The translations under genes and the position numbers were made by a program. Source: Nitrospirillum pindoramense (GTDB lineage Bacteria; Pseudomonadota; Alphaproteobacteria; Azospirillales; Azospirillaceae). From it: DNA of 64,000 nt. The stretch lies in NCBI RefSeq assembly GCF_007827955.1, contig NZ_VITR01000010.1, positions 1-64,000 on the forward strand, written 5' to 3'. The notes below the pieces were generated by a model that worked only from the letters and a program-made list of their open reading frames with translations, ran no database searches and was not told the DNA's origin. Of this stretch, positions 40,693 through 50,540 are shown one piece after another; position 1 is the stretch's first letter; each line of letters opens with the position of its first letter.

Positions 40693-42888
40693 ATGAAGTT
40701 CGACACCCCCGCCGGCACCAATCCCATCGACCAACTGACCGTGGTGGGCAAACCCACCGACCGCATCGACGGCCCGCTGAAGACCACGGGCACCGCCCCC
40801 TACGCTTACGAACGACATGACGTCGTGGCGGGCCAGGCCTATGGCCACGTCCTGGGGGCCGCCATCGCCAAGGGCCGCATCACCCGCATGGACATGGCCG
40901 ACGCCCAGGCCGCCCCCGGCGTCATCACCATCGTGACGGCGGAAACCGCCGGCCCGCTGGGCAAGGGCAAATGGAACACCGCCAAGCTGCTGGGCGGTCC
41001 GGACATCCAGCATTACCATCAGGCCGTGGCCCTGGTCGTGGCCGAAACGTTCGAGCAGGCGCGCGACGCCGCCAGCCTGATCAAGGTGGACTACCAGGCG
41101 GAACCGGGCGCCTATGACCTGGCCGCCGCCCGGGAGGGGGCCACCGAGGCGAAGGGGGAACCGGACACCGGCGCCGGCGACTTCCACAGCGCCTTCGCCG
41201 CCGCCCCGGTGCAACTGGACGCGACCTACACCACGCCCGATCAAAGTCACGCGATGATGGAGCCGCACGCCAGCATCGCCGCCTGGAACGGCGACAAGCT
41301 GACGCTGTGGACCGCCAACCAGATGATCCGATGGGGCGTCAAGGACGTCGCGCAAACCCTTAACATTCCAGAGGAAAATATCCGCCTGATCTCGCCCTAC
41401 ATCGGCGGCGGTTTCGGGGGAAAGCTGTTCGTGCGCAGTGACGCGCTGCTGGCCGCGTTGGGGGCCAAGGCGGCGGGGCGGCCGGTGAAGGTGGCCTTGC
41501 ACCGTCCCTTGATCGTCAACAACACCACGCATCGTCCGGCCACCATCCAGCGCATCCGCATCGGCGCCACCAAGGACGGCAAGATCACCGCCATCGGCCA
41601 CGAAAGCTGGTCCGGCGACCTGCCCGATGGTAAGCCGGAGACGGCGGTGCAGCAGACCCGCCTGTTGTATGCTGGCGCCAACCGCCTGACCGCCATGCGC
41701 CTGGCCGTGCTGGACCTGCCGGAGGGCAACGCCATGCGGGCGCCGGGGGAGGCGCCGGGCCTGATGGCGCTGGAGATCGCCATGGATGAGATGGCGGAAA
41801 AGCTGGGCATGGACCCCATCCAGTTCCGCATCCTGAACGACACGCAGGTGGACCCGGAAAAGCCGGGGCGTCCGTTCTCGCAACGCCAGTTGATCGCCTG
41901 CCTGCAGCAGGGGGCGGAGCGGTTCGGCTGGGCCCGCCGCAAGCCGACGCCAGCCAGCGTGCGCGAGGGCCGTTGGCTGGTGGGCATGGGGGTGGCAGCC
42001 GGCTTTCGCAACAACCTGGTCACCAAGTCAGCCGCCCGCGTGCGCCTGGATGGCCAGGGTGTGGTGACGGTTGAAACCGACATGACCGACATCGGCACCG
42101 GCACCTACACCATCATCGCCCAGACGGCGGCGGAAACCATGGGCGTGCCACTGGACAAGGTCGTCGTGCGCCTGGGCGACAGCAGATTCCCCGTGTCCTG
42201 TGGGTCGGGTGGGCAATGGGGCGCCAACAACGCCACGGCCGGCGTCTATGCCGCCTGTATGACGCTGCGGCAGGCCGTGGCGCAAAAGCTGGGCTTCAAC
42301 GCGACGGAGCCGCGCTTCGCCGATGGCCAGGTGTCCTCCGGGGGCCATGCGGTGCCCCTGGCCCTGGCGGCCAAGGATGGCGAGATGGCGGCGGAGGACG
42401 GCATCGAATACGCCGATCTGCACAAGCGCTACCAACAATCCACCTTCGCCGGCCATTTCGTGGAAGTGGGTGTGGACGCCGCCACGGGTGAGGTCCGCCT
42501 GCGCCGCATGCTGGCAGTGTGCGCCGCCGGCCGCATTCTGAACCCGAAGTCGGCGCGCAGCCAGGTCATCGGCGCCATGACGATGGGGGCGGGGGCGGCC
42601 CTGATGGAGGAGTTGGCGGTGGACAAGCGCCGCGGCTTTTTCGTCAACCACGACCTGGCGGGATATGAGGTGCCGGCGCATGCCGACATCCCGCATCAGG
42701 AGGTGATCTTCCTGGATGAGGTGGACCCGATTTCCTCCCCCATGAAGGCCAAGGGGGTGGGGGAGTTGGGCATCTGTGGGGTGGGGGCGGCCGTGGCCAA
42801 CGCCATCTACAACGCCACCGGCGTTCGCGTGCGCGACTACCCCATCACCCTGGACAAGCTGCTGGATCACCTGCCGGAAATCGCCTAG
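40693..42888 (+). CDS. paoC: Periplasmic aldehyde oxidoreductase, molybdopterin-binding subunit
   Basis: A 731-residue large subunit, almost the same length as E. coli PaoC (732). Signatures include VVGKPTDRIDGPLKTTGTAPYAYE at the start, the molybdenum-site loops YIGGGFGGKLFVR and MRAPGEAPGLMALE, and KGVGELGICGVGAAVANAI, where the Glu is the expected catalytic base. The gene is 3 bp after the FAD subunit gene. No PaoD-type cofactor chaperone gene follows; a GH9 gene comes next. The enzyme is expected to carry the molybdopterin cytosine dinucleotide cofactor. Confidence 0.92.
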   Translation: MKFDTPAGTNPIDQLTVVGKPTDRIDGPLKTTGTAPYAYERHDVVAGQAYGHVLGAAIAKGRITRMDMADAQAAPGVITIVTAETAGPLGKGKWNTAKLLGGPDIQHYHQAVALVVAETFEQARDAASLIKVDYQAEPGAYDLAAAREGATEAKGEPDTGAGDFHSAFAAAPVQLDATYTTPDQSHAMMEPHASIAAWNGDKLTLWTANQMIRWGVKDVAQTLNIPEENIRLISPYIGGGFGGKLFVRSDALLAALGAKAAGRPVKVALHRPLIVNNTTHRPATIQRIRIGATKDGKITAIGHESWSGDLPDGKPETAVQQTRLLYAGANRLTAMRLAVLDLPEGNAMRAPGEAPGLMALEIAMDEMAEKLGMDPIQFRILNDTQVDPEKPGRPFSQRQLIACLQQGAERFGWARRKPTPASVREGRWLVGMGVAAGFRNNLVTKSAARVRLDGQGVVTVETDMTDIGTGTYTIIAQTAAETMGVPLDKVVVRLGDSRFPVSCGSGGQWGANNATAGVYAACMTLRQAVAQKLGFNATEPRFADGQVSSGGHAVPLALAAKDGEMAAEDGIEYADLHKRYQQSTFAGHFVEVGVDAATGEVRLRRMLAVCAAGRILNPKSARSQVIGAMTMGAGAALMEELAVDKRRGFFVNHDLAGYEVPAHADIPHQEVIFLDEVDPISSPMKAKGVGELGICGVGAAVANAIYNATGVRVRDYPITLDKLLDHLPEIA

Positions 42889-42969
42889 CGACACAGCCCG
42901 CCATTGCCTTCCCCCCGTGCCGCCCCGTACAAGGCCCTGGTAACGCGACCGCAAAGATGGGTGAGGACG

Positions 42970-44817
42970 ATGCGGCCAGGTCTGCTTTTCTCGGCGTTGA
43001 CGGTGATGATGATGGCCGGCGCGGCCGTGGCACAGGACGCGCCCAGCCCCATCGTCCTGAACCAGACGGGCCTGGAAAGCGCCGGTCCCAAACTGGCCAT
43101 CCTGGCCGACCCCGCGACCACGCCCTTGGACTGGCGCCTGACCGATGCCCAGGGACGCACTGTGGCGACGGGCAAGACCCAGCCGTTCGGCGATGACGCC
43201 GCGTCGGGCCAGCATGTGCACCAGATCGACTTTTCCAACGTCCGCCAAGCCGGCCAGGGATACCGGCTGACGGTGGGCGACAAGGCCAGCCGGCCCTTCT
43301 CCCTGACGGCGACGCCTGATGGCCGCTTGCTGCGGGCCAGCCTATCCTTCTTTTACCAGCAGCGCAGTGGCGTGCCCATTGAGGCGGCGCTGGTGGAGCG
43401 GCCGGATCTGGCGCGGCCAGCAGGGCATCGGCCGGACAAGGCCACCTGCTTCAACCTAGCCGATCCCAAGGGCCAGGTCTGGCCCGGCTGTGACTATACC
43501 CTGGACGCCAGTGGCGGCTGGTACGACGCCGGCGACCAGGGCAAGTACGTGGTGAACGGCGGCATCTCCGTCTGGACGCTGGTGAACGCCTATGAGCGCG
43601 CCCAGGTGTTGAAGCGCCCCCGCGCCCTGGCGGAGGTGGCGGACGGCACCCTGGCGGTGCCGGAGCGGGGCAACGGCGTGCCCGATCTTCTGGACGAGGC
43701 CCGGTTCGAACTGGAATTCCTGCTGGCCATGCAGGTGCCGGAGGGCAAGAGCCTGGAGGTGCCGCTGGGTGACCAGAAGGACAACGCCGGGCATTACGTC
43801 CTGAGCCGCATCGACGCGGGCGGTCTGGTCCACCAGAAAATCGCGGATGCCCATTGGACGGGCCTGCCCACCGCGCCGGCGGACGACCACGTCACCCGCT
43901 ATCTCTACTATCCCACCACGGCGGCCAGCCTGAACCTGGCCGCCGTCGCGGCCCAGGCGGCGCGGGTGTGGAAGGACGTTGATGCGGCGTTCGCCCAGCG
44001 CTGCCTGGACGCCGCCCGCCGTGCCTTCGCCGCCGCGCAGCGCCATCCCGACATCCTGGCCCAGGTGGCATTCGACGGCAGCGGCGGCTATGGCGATACC
44101 CACCTGGCGGATGAGGTCTATTGGGCGGCGGCGGAGTTGTACGCCACGACGGGTGAGCCCGCCTATCTGGCGGTACTGCGCGCGTCGCCGTACTTCACGG
44201 GGGCGGAGGGCACTGGCGATCTTAGCTGGGGCTCCGTGGCCACGGCGGGCGCCTTGACCTTGGCCCTGGCGCCCAGCCACCTGGACGACGTGGATCGGCG
44301 GCGGGTGCGGGCGCAGGTGACGGCCCTGGCCGATGGCTATGTGGCGGATGAGGGCAAGACGGGCTACCGGCTGCCCTTCGCCTCGGCGGCCTATCCCTGG
44401 GGGTCCAACGGCGCCATTCTCAGCCGCGCCATGGTCTTGGGCGCGGCCTATGACCTGACGGGCAAGGCCGCCTACCGGACGGCGGTGGTGGATGCCGCCG
44501 ACTATGTGCTAGGCCGAAATCCCCTGGACCGTTCCTACGTCACGGGTTTTGGCGCCCGGCCCATGCAAAACCCCCATCACCGTTTCTGGGCGCATCAGGC
44601 GGACGCGCGCTATCCGTCGCCGCCGTCGGGCGTCCTTTCGGGTGGACCGAATTCGTCGGCCATGGACGACCCGGTGGCCAAGACCATGAAGGGCAATTGC
44701 GCGCCCCAGACATGCTGGGCCGACGACTATCGCGCCTATACCATGAACGAGGTCACCATCAACTGGAACGCGCCGCTGGCCTGGGTGGCGCTGTGGCTGG
44801 ACGACACGGCGCCGTAA
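42970..44817 (+). CDS. Glycoside hydrolase family 9 protein (endoglucanase-type), exported
   Basis: A 615-residue protein from ATG 42970, which begins a good signal peptide (GLLFSALTVMMMAGAAVAQD); the frame is open upstream. Residues about 25-110 form the Ig-like N-terminal domain common in GH9 (IVLNQTGLESAGPKLAILAD). The catalytic (alpha/alpha)6 domain holds GGWYDAGDQGKYV (catalytic-base region, Asp186 and Asp189), the substrate-binding NPHHRFWAHQ and the C-terminal MNEVTINWNAPLAW with the likely acid Glu594. GH9 enzymes are mostly endo-beta-1,4-glucanases, with some exo-glucosidases. No carbohydrate-binding module is present. It stands apart from the carbohydrate locus at 52-64 kb. Confidence 0.91.
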   Translation: MRPGLLFSALTVMMMAGAAVAQDAPSPIVLNQTGLESAGPKLAILADPATTPLDWRLTDAQGRTVATGKTQPFGDDAASGQHVHQIDFSNVRQAGQGYRLTVGDKASRPFSLTATPDGRLLRASLSFFYQQRSGVPIEAALVERPDLARPAGHRPDKATCFNLADPKGQVWPGCDYTLDASGGWYDAGDQGKYVVNGGISVWTLVNAYERAQVLKRPRALAEVADGTLAVPERGNGVPDLLDEARFELEFLLAMQVPEGKSLEVPLGDQKDNAGHYVLSRIDAGGLVHQKIADAHWTGLPTAPADDHVTRYLYYPTTAASLNLAAVAAQAARVWKDVDAAFAQRCLDAARRAFAAAQRHPDILAQVAFDGSGGYGDTHLADEVYWAAAELYATTGEPAYLAVLRASPYFTGAEGTGDLSWGSVATAGALTLALAPSHLDDVDRRRVRAQVTALADGYVADEGKTGYRLPFASAAYPWGSNGAILSRAMVLGAAYDLTGKAAYRTAVVDAADYVLGRNPLDRSYVTGFGARPMQNPHHRFWAHQADARYPSPPSGVLSGGPNSSAMDDPVAKTMKGNCAPQTCWADDYRAYTMNEVTINWNAPLAWVALWLDDTAP

Positions 44818-44820
44818 GCG

Positions 44821-44849
44821 GGGGGCCGCGCGTCATGGCGCAGGCCCCC
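44821..44849. terminator. Hairpin between convergent genes
   Basis: GGGGGCC (44821-44827) pairs with GGCCCCC (44843-44849) around a 15-nt loop, located between the convergent GH9 and creatininase-family genes. It is followed on the plus strand by the weak T-rich stretch ACATTTCTT. It is probably a bidirectional terminator. Confidence 0.5.
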
Positions 44850-44856
44850 ACATTTC

Positions 44857-45606
44857 TTAAACAGCGGGCTCGTTACCGAAGGCCGCGACTTCGGCCACCA
44901 GGCCGGTCACGGCCAACGCCACCAGCTCCCCACCTTTTTCCGGGGTGGCCAGGGCAGGGTCGGAGCCCATGCGGCCGTCGGGATGGCGGGCGCGGAAATC
45001 CAGCGCCTCGCGGATGGGGCCGGAGCCGGCGATCTTGGGCGCGTAATCGGCGGTCTTGATGGCGTCGGGATAGGCCCACTGTGTCACCGCGATTTCCGAC
45101 GGGGTGGCATGGCTGCCGTGGCCCGTGGGGAACTGCTTCTGGGCCAGGGCGTTCACGCCGGGCAGGTCCCACCAGTTGCGCAGCTTGCAGGCGAAGCCGG
45201 CGCGCCGCTTGGCGAAGCTGGCCTCGGCATAGAGTTCGGAGAACGCCGCCTCGATGGTGGCGACATTGCCGCCATGGCCGTTCAGGAAGTAGATCTTCTC
45301 AAAGCCGTGCACGGCCAATGAGCGCACCCAATCGCCAATCGCCGCCATGAAGGTGGAGGGGCGCAGGCTGATGGTGCCGGGGAAACCCAGGTGATGCTGG
45401 GCCATGCCGATGTTGAAGGTCGGGCCGACCAGGATGTCGGCGCCGCCCTTGTGCGCCTCATGCGCGATGATTTCCGGACAGAGCCAATCCGTTCCCAACA
45501 GGCCGGTCGGGCCATGCTGCTCATTCGAGCCGATGGGGATGACGATGGTCTTGGAGCGTTGCAGGAAGCGCTCGACCTCGGACCAGGTGGATAGATGCAG
45601 CAGCAT
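44857..45606 (-). CDS. Creatininase-family amidohydrolase
   Basis: A 249-residue protein from ATG 45606, preceded by GAGGAACG. The family metal-ligand motifs are clear: IPIGSNEQHGPTGLLGTDW (Glu, His and Asp) near the start and YFLNGHGGN in the middle, with GHGSHATPSEIAVT further on. The family includes creatinine amidohydrolase and riboflavin-pathway ArfB-type or mycofactocin MftE-type enzymes. There is no neighbour that would choose among these. It is probably a soluble cytoplasmic hydrolase acting on a cyclic or linear amide. Confidence 0.86.
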   Translation of the reverse strand: MLLHLSTWSEVERFLQRSKTIVIPIGSNEQHGPTGLLGTDWLCPEIIAHEAHKGGADILVGPTFNIGMAQHHLGFPGTISLRPSTFMAAIGDWVRSLAVHGFEKIYFLNGHGGNVATIEAAFSELYAEASFAKRRAGFACKLRNWWDLPGVNALAQKQFPTGHGSHATPSEIAVTQWAYPDAIKTADYAPKIAGSGPIREALDFRARHPDGRMGSDPALATPEKGGELVALAVTGLVAEVAAFGNEPAV

Positions 45607-45765
45607 GGACTCGTTCCTCAGGCAGGCTGTTTGGCCGCCACCATAGGAGCGCGCGCCGCCAAAGGCATCCCAAAAGCGAGGGGCGGAACCGTGACGGCAT
45701 CTGGACGGTTGGCTGAGAACGGGAGGAGGGGCGCCATCGCCCCACGGGTGTTCGCTTGACGGATC

Positions 45766-47691
45766 GTGACCATGCGACGGGCGGCCAAAATAGCGGGTTG
45801 GACCCTGGGCGTTCTGGCGGTGCCGCTGGTGCTGACCGCGACCGGCGTTTATCTCTTCGTCACCTCCGATTACGTCCGCGCTCAGTTGGAGAACCGGGCC
45901 ACGGCCTTCTCGGGGCGGGAAACCCGGATCGGGAAGGTGTCGGTCCGCTGGGGCTGGGTGACCCATGTGCTGCTGGACGATGTCCAGGTGTCCAACACCG
46001 ACTGGGGGCAGGCGCCACACCTGTTCACGGCGAAACAGATCGAGCTGGATATCGCGCTGCGCCCCCTGCTGCTGCACGGCAATCTGGTGTTCCCCACGCT
46101 GATCCTGCGCCAGCCCGTGGTGGCGCTGGAAAAGAACGAGCAGGAGCAATGGAATTGGAGCACCGGTGAAAGCCCCGTGGCCACCGGCGCCCTGAACCAG
46201 CTGAAACCGGAGCACCGGGGTGAGGTGCCGCTGATCGGCCGGTTGGAGATCGATGACGGTCGCGTCAGCTACCGCGACGCCAAGCGCAAGCTGGCGCTGG
46301 ACGGGAAGGTGCAGACGGCGACCGGCCAGGCGCCGGCGGAACCGACGGCGGACCTGGATCTCAAGGGCAGTATCGGGAACCAACCGCTGACCGTCCATTT
46401 CGTGGGCGGATCGGTATTGATGCTGCGTGACACGAACGAGCCCTATCCAGTTGATTTAAAGGTGAATTACGGCGCAACCGCGGTGGCGGTGACGGGCACG
46501 TTGCAGGACCCCTTCCAGTTCACCGGCTCCAACGTGCGGGTGGCCCTGTCCGGCCCGGACCTGGCGGATATCTTCCCCCTGCTGGGCATTCCCGGGCCGC
46601 CCACGCCCCCCTATCGCCTGGCCGGCAAGCTGACGCACGAACCGGGCGTGTGGCGGGTGGTGGATTTGGCCTGGCACGCGGGGGACAGCGATCTGGCGGG
46701 CGACATCGCCATCGACCATCACGCCAAACCGTCGGTACTGACGGCGCATCTCACTTCCGACCACCTGGCCTTCGCCGACTTGGCGCCCCTGGTCGGCGCC
46801 ACCCCGGGATCGAAGGGCAACGTCTCCGCCGACCAGAAAAAGACCCAGGCCGCGCTGGAGGCCAAGGGGGATCTGTTTCCCGACGTGCCGCTCAGAATGG
46901 AAAAGCTGCGGGCCATGACCATGGACGTCACCCTGGACGCCAAAAGGGTAGTGGCGCCCGACTATCTGCCGGTGCAGACCCTGTCCTTCCGCGTCCGCGT
47001 CCAGGATGGCCAGGCAACGGTGAACCCGCTGCGCATGGGGGTGGCCGGCGGCACGCTGGCCGGTGAGATGGCGCTGGACGTCCGGGGGGACAATCCCCAG
47101 GCCCGCGCCGCCCTGACGTATCAGGATGTGGACCTGAAGGCGTTCTTCCGCGGCTCGGATTATTTTGACACGACCAAGGGCAAGCTCCGGGGCCGGGTGC
47201 GCCTGGTGGGCAACGGGCATTCCCTGGCGGAGGTCATGGGCACGGCCACCGGGGACGTGGTGGTCACCATGTCCGGCGGCACCATCAGTTCCCTGATGGT
47301 CAGCCTGGCGGGCCTGCAGATCGCCGACGCCCTGGTGCTGTACATCACCGGCGATGATCAGATTCCCATCCGCTGCGCCCTGGGGCGGCTTAATTTCAAC
47401 CATGGCCTGGTGGTCTTCGACCGCACGCTGATGGACACCCGCAAGTCGGTGGTCCATGTCAACGGCGAGGTGCGCCTCAAGACCCAGGAGGTCGACACCG
47501 AGGTCACGGCCGACACCAAGAAGTTCGACCTGCTGGACCTGCGCGCCCCCGTGGTGGTCAGGGGCAAGATCCGATCACCCCGCATCAGCATCGGCCGGCT
47601 CATCCCCATTCCGCTGCCCGACTTCGGCGGCGCCGACGATATCGATTGCGACGGCATGACCCGGCAACTGCTGGCCTCCGACTATCCTTGA
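45766..47691 (+). CDS. AsmA-family envelope protein
   Basis: A 641-residue protein; GTG 45766 and ATG 45772 are equally possible starts. One N-terminal membrane anchor (IAGWTLGVLAVPLVLTATGVYLF) is followed by a large periplasmic part that opens with RIGKVSVRWGWVTHVLLDDVQVSN, the chorein-like start of AsmA proteins. The C-terminal region (GTATGDVVVTMSGGTISSLMVSLAGL, INFNHGLVVFDRTLMDT-like) is the conserved AsmA_2 domain. Family members are thought to bridge the membranes and move or organise phospholipids. The last 10 bp overlap the convergent sensor-kinase gene. Confidence 0.87.
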   Translation: MTMRRAAKIAGWTLGVLAVPLVLTATGVYLFVTSDYVRAQLENRATAFSGRETRIGKVSVRWGWVTHVLLDDVQVSNTDWGQAPHLFTAKQIELDIALRPLLLHGNLVFPTLILRQPVVALEKNEQEQWNWSTGESPVATGALNQLKPEHRGEVPLIGRLEIDDGRVSYRDAKRKLALDGKVQTATGQAPAEPTADLDLKGSIGNQPLTVHFVGGSVLMLRDTNEPYPVDLKVNYGATAVAVTGTLQDPFQFTGSNVRVALSGPDLADIFPLLGIPGPPTPPYRLAGKLTHEPGVWRVVDLAWHAGDSDLAGDIAIDHHAKPSVLTAHLTSDHLAFADLAPLVGATPGSKGNVSADQKKTQAALEAKGDLFPDVPLRMEKLRAMTMDVTLDAKRVVAPDYLPVQTLSFRVRVQDGQATVNPLRMGVAGGTLAGEMALDVRGDNPQARAALTYQDVDLKAFFRGSDYFDTTKGKLRGRVRLVGNGHSLAEVMGTATGDVVVTMSGGTISSLMVSLAGLQIADALVLYITGDDQIPIRCALGRLNFNHGLVVFDRTLMDTRKSVVHVNGEVRLKTQEVDTEVTADTKKFDLLDLRAPVVVRGKIRSPRISIGRLIPIPLPDFGGADDIDCDGMTRQLLASDYP

Positions 47692-49070
47692 GCATCGCCC
47701 AGCGTGACGCGCATGGCGCAGCCCGGCTGACCATCTTCCACCGCCAGGCGGAAGCCGTGCAGTTGCACCACCGCCGCCACTAGGCTGAGGCCCAGGCCAT
47801 TGCCGGGGGTATGGCGGGCGTGGTCGCCCCGGGTGAAGCGGCGGAACATCATGTCCCGCTGCGCCGGCGTGATACCGGGGCCGGTGTCGCGGACGATCAT
47901 TTCCGGCGCCTGTCCCGCCTCTTGGCGCAAGGCCAGGGTGACAGTGCCGCCGCTGGGCGTGAACTTGATGGCGTTGTCCAGCAGGTTGCCCAGCGCCTCG
48001 AACAGCAGATCGGCATCACCGATGATGGGGGCGGTGGGGCGGATGTCGGTGGTGAAGGTCAGATCCTTGGCCGCCGCCAGCGGCTCATACAGGTCGGCGG
48101 CGGCCAGGGCCAGGGGGCCCGGGTCCACGGGGGCGAAGGCGGCGCGGCGGCGCCCGTCCTCCACCTCCGCGATGCGCAGCAGGGCGCGGAAAGTCGCCAG
48201 GATCTGGTCAGCGTCGCCGATGGCGTCCTCCATGGCCGCGCGGTGGGCCTCGATGTCGCCGCCGCGGCGCAGCGCCCCCTCCAACCGCGTGCGCAGCCGG
48301 GTGAGGGGGGTGCGCAGGTCGTGGGCGATGTTGTCGCCCGCCACCTTCATGTCGCCGATCAACCCTTCAATCTTGGCCAGCATGGCGTTGACGATGGCCG
48401 CCAGCTTATCGAAGTCGTCCCCCGATCCGCGCACGGGCAGGCGTTGCGACAGGTCACCCGCCATGATGGTCGCGCTGGCGCGGTGTATGGCCTCGATCCG
48501 CCGCAAGGTGCCGACGCTGAGCGCCACGCCGCCCGCCAGGGCCAGGATGACGCCGCCCACCAGGCCGGCCGCCATGGCGCGCAGGATCAGCTCCCGCACC
48601 TCATGCACCTCGTTGGTCCGCACCGTCAGCACCAGGATGCGGCCATCCGCCAGGCGTCGCGCCAGGCCACGGGCCGCGTGGTGGCGTTCGGGCGTGGGGG
48701 CCGGCCCCTGGGGCAGGGCGTGAATGCCGCCGTCCAGGGCCTGAAGTTCCTTTGGTACGCTTGCCAGGTCGCCCGCCAGGTGTCGGCCGTCGGGTGCCAG
48801 CAGCGCCGCCCGCCAATGCCCGCGGCGGTCGCTGTCCACCAGGCTGTCGATATGCGTGGCCTGCTCAGGTACGGAGGCGCGCAGGAACTCCGCCGCCTCG
48901 CGTACCAGGGTTTCATCCAGCCGTCGGGTCAGGAACACACCCGCGCGCCAGTAGACGACGCCCAGCGCCAACAGCACGACCGTGACCGTCAGCGCCCCGA
49001 ACAGCACGGTCATGCGGAAGGCCGTGGTGCGGGGCAGGTCGGCGAGGCGAAAGCGGTCAGTCCGGGGCAT
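47682..49070 (-). CDS. Two-component sensor histidine kinase
   Basis: A 462-residue membrane kinase. Two membrane helices (about residues 20-42 and 168-190) flank a periplasmic sensor region of about 120 residues. A HAMP linker (about 190-240, IEAIHRASATIMAGDLSQRLPV) and HisKA phospho-acceptor NIAHDLRTPLTRLRT follow. The ATPase domain carries ALGNLLDNAIKF (N box), VRDTGPGI (G1) and GNGLGLSLV (G2). The gene lies downstream of and overlaps the response regulator gene by 14 bp, so both come from one transcript. The signal is unknown. Confidence 0.93.
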   Translation of the reverse strand: MPRTDRFRLADLPRTTAFRMTVLFGALTVTVVLLALGVVYWRAGVFLTRRLDETLVREAAEFLRASVPEQATHIDSLVDSDRRGHWRAALLAPDGRHLAGDLASVPKELQALDGGIHALPQGPAPTPERHHAARGLARRLADGRILVLTVRTNEVHEVRELILRAMAAGLVGGVILALAGGVALSVGTLRRIEAIHRASATIMAGDLSQRLPVRGSGDDFDKLAAIVNAMLAKIEGLIGDMKVAGDNIAHDLRTPLTRLRTRLEGALRRGGDIEAHRAAMEDAIGDADQILATFRALLRIAEVEDGRRRAAFAPVDPGPLALAAADLYEPLAAAKDLTFTTDIRPTAPIIGDADLLFEALGNLLDNAIKFTPSGGTVTLALRQEAGQAPEMIVRDTGPGITPAQRDMMFRRFTRGDHARHTPGNGLGLSLVAAVVQLHGFRLAVEDGQPGCAMRVTLGDAQG

Positions 49071-49737
49071 GCAGCCGCCAGCCCCCGCCGCGCACGGTAC
49101 GGATCATCGCTTCCTCATTGTCCGCGTCCACCTTGCGGCGCAGGCGGCCGACATGGACGTCGATGACGTTGGTGCCCGGGGCGAAGCCATACTCCCAGAC
49201 CGCCTGGAACAGCATGGAGCGCGTCAGGGTCTGTTCCGCGTTGCGCACGAAATACTCCAGCAACTGGAATTCCCGCGGCGTCAGGTCCAGCTCACGCGCC
49301 CCCCGGGTGGCCCGGCGCCCCACCAGGTCCATCACCAAGGGGCCGACCTGCAGCAGGGTGCCCGCCGGCTTGTCCGCCCGGCGGCGGGCCAGGGCCATGA
49401 CCCGGGCGACCAGCTCCGCCAGGGCGAAGGGCTTGGTCAGGTAATCGTCGCCGCCCGCGCGCAGGCCGCGCACCTTGTCATCCACCCCATCCAGGGCGCT
49501 GACCACCAGGACCGGGGTCGTCACCCCTTCGCGGCGTAGTTCCGCGAGCAGCGCCAGGCCGTCCAGGCCCGGCAGCAGCCTGTCCAGGGTGATGGCGTCG
49601 TAAAGCCCGGCCCGCGCCTCCGCCAGGCCGGCGGGGCCGTCGGCGCACAGGGTGACGGCATAGCCCTCCGCCGTCAGCGCGTCGACAATCTCGCGCGCCG
49701 TCCGCGCTTCGTCCTCGATCACCAATATCCTGGCCAT
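49057..49737 (-). CDS. OmpR-family response regulator
   Basis: A 226-residue protein from ATG 49737. The receiver domain opens with ARILVIEDEARTAREIV and has the phospho-acceptor Asp in AITLDRLLPGLDG, the switch residues in VLVVSALDG and the lysine in DDYLTKPFALAEL. The C-terminal winged helix (about residues 130-224) has LDLTPREFQLLEYFVRNAEQTLTRSMLF and NVIDVHVGRLRRKVD, the DNA-binding signature. It forms a cognate pair with the overlapping sensor kinase gene. Genes controlled are unknown. Confidence 0.95.
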   Translation of the reverse strand: MARILVIEDEARTAREIVDALTAEGYAVTLCADGPAGLAEARAGLYDAITLDRLLPGLDGLALLAELRREGVTTPVLVVSALDGVDDKVRGLRAGGDDYLTKPFALAELVARVMALARRRADKPAGTLLQVGPLVMDLVGRRATRGARELDLTPREFQLLEYFVRNAEQTLTRSMLFQAVWEYGFAPGTNVIDVHVGRLRRKVDADNEEAMIRTVRGGGWRLHAPD

Positions 49738-50056
49738 GGCGGGCAGATCTCCGGGATTCCGCCGCGCACCATACCGGGGCCGCCGGCGCAAGGCACCTGG
49801 CCTGAAAGAACCCACCTCAAAAAATCGCTTCACCGCCGCTGTGCCGGGACTGCGGGGACGGTGGGCCCTGTGGTATTGTGCATGCGCCACTCCGCCATCG
49901 TGTCCCCCATGGGCATCATCAGGGGCAGCACTTGAGCCACCTCAAGGCGTGCCAGGCCCGCGGTCGGTTACGATTATTCGTTCGTCTCGCCCGCCGCACC
50001 GGGGCCGGAACCTCCGCTTCCCCCGTGCCCGGGATCGCAACAGAGGGGAGGACGCC
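49738..50056. other. Intergenic region between response regulator and phasin genes
   Basis: About 320 bp without a convincing gene. It must hold the divergent promoters of the response-regulator and phasin genes, but no strong -35/-10 pair was recognised. A perfect inverted repeat CTTGAG-CCAC-CTCAAG is at 49931-49946 and could be an operator. A GAGGGGAGG ribosome-binding site for the phasin gene lies at 50043-50051. Confidence 0.5.
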
Positions 50057-50461
50057 ATGCCTGACGCCGCCAAAACACCGTTTCCGCCCATGGATTGGGC
50101 CACGAACGCCCCGCTCGGCACCTTGCTGTCGGAAAACGCCGCCTGGATGGACGATATCCACCATGTCTATGGCCGCGTGACCCACGGCAGCCTGGCCTTT
50201 TTCCAGGAACTCGCCCGCTTCTGGGAACAGCGGATGCATGAGGATCGCGAGGCCTGCGCCGAGTTTCTGACCTGCCGGACGCCGCAGGACCTGCAGACTG
50301 TCGGCCAGCGCTTCGCCCTGAAGGCCAGCCAGGACTATGCCGAGGGTATCAGCCGCCTGCTGCAGGTCAGCATCGGCGCCCTGGGGGATGTCCCGGCCAG
50401 CAAGGGCACGGCTGACGGTGGGGCCGTCGCCAGCGCCGGCCGCCCGCGGCGCGTTGCTTGA
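50057..50461 (+). CDS. Phasin-family protein (polyhydroxyalkanoate granule associated)
   Basis: A 134-residue protein from ATG 50057, five bases after a strong GAGGGGAGG site. The centre is a long amphipathic helix with WMDDIHHVYGRVTHGSLAFFQELARFWEQR and TPQDLQTVGQRFALKASQDYAEGISRLLQVS, the pattern of phasin_2-type proteins. The C-terminus is Ala/Gly-rich. Phasins coat polyhydroxybutyrate granules. No polymer synthase gene is nearby, so the assignment rests on the helix pattern alone. Confidence 0.72.
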   Translation: MPDAAKTPFPPMDWATNAPLGTLLSENAAWMDDIHHVYGRVTHGSLAFFQELARFWEQRMHEDREACAEFLTCRTPQDLQTVGQRFALKASQDYAEGISRLLQVSIGALGDVPASKGTADGGAVASAGRPRRVA

Positions 50462-50540
50462 GGGTCATGCAATAGTCCCGTGCGTCGACGCCGCGTTCAA
50501 ACCGGGCGCCAAGCCCGCTATGGTCGGGCGATGAACCACT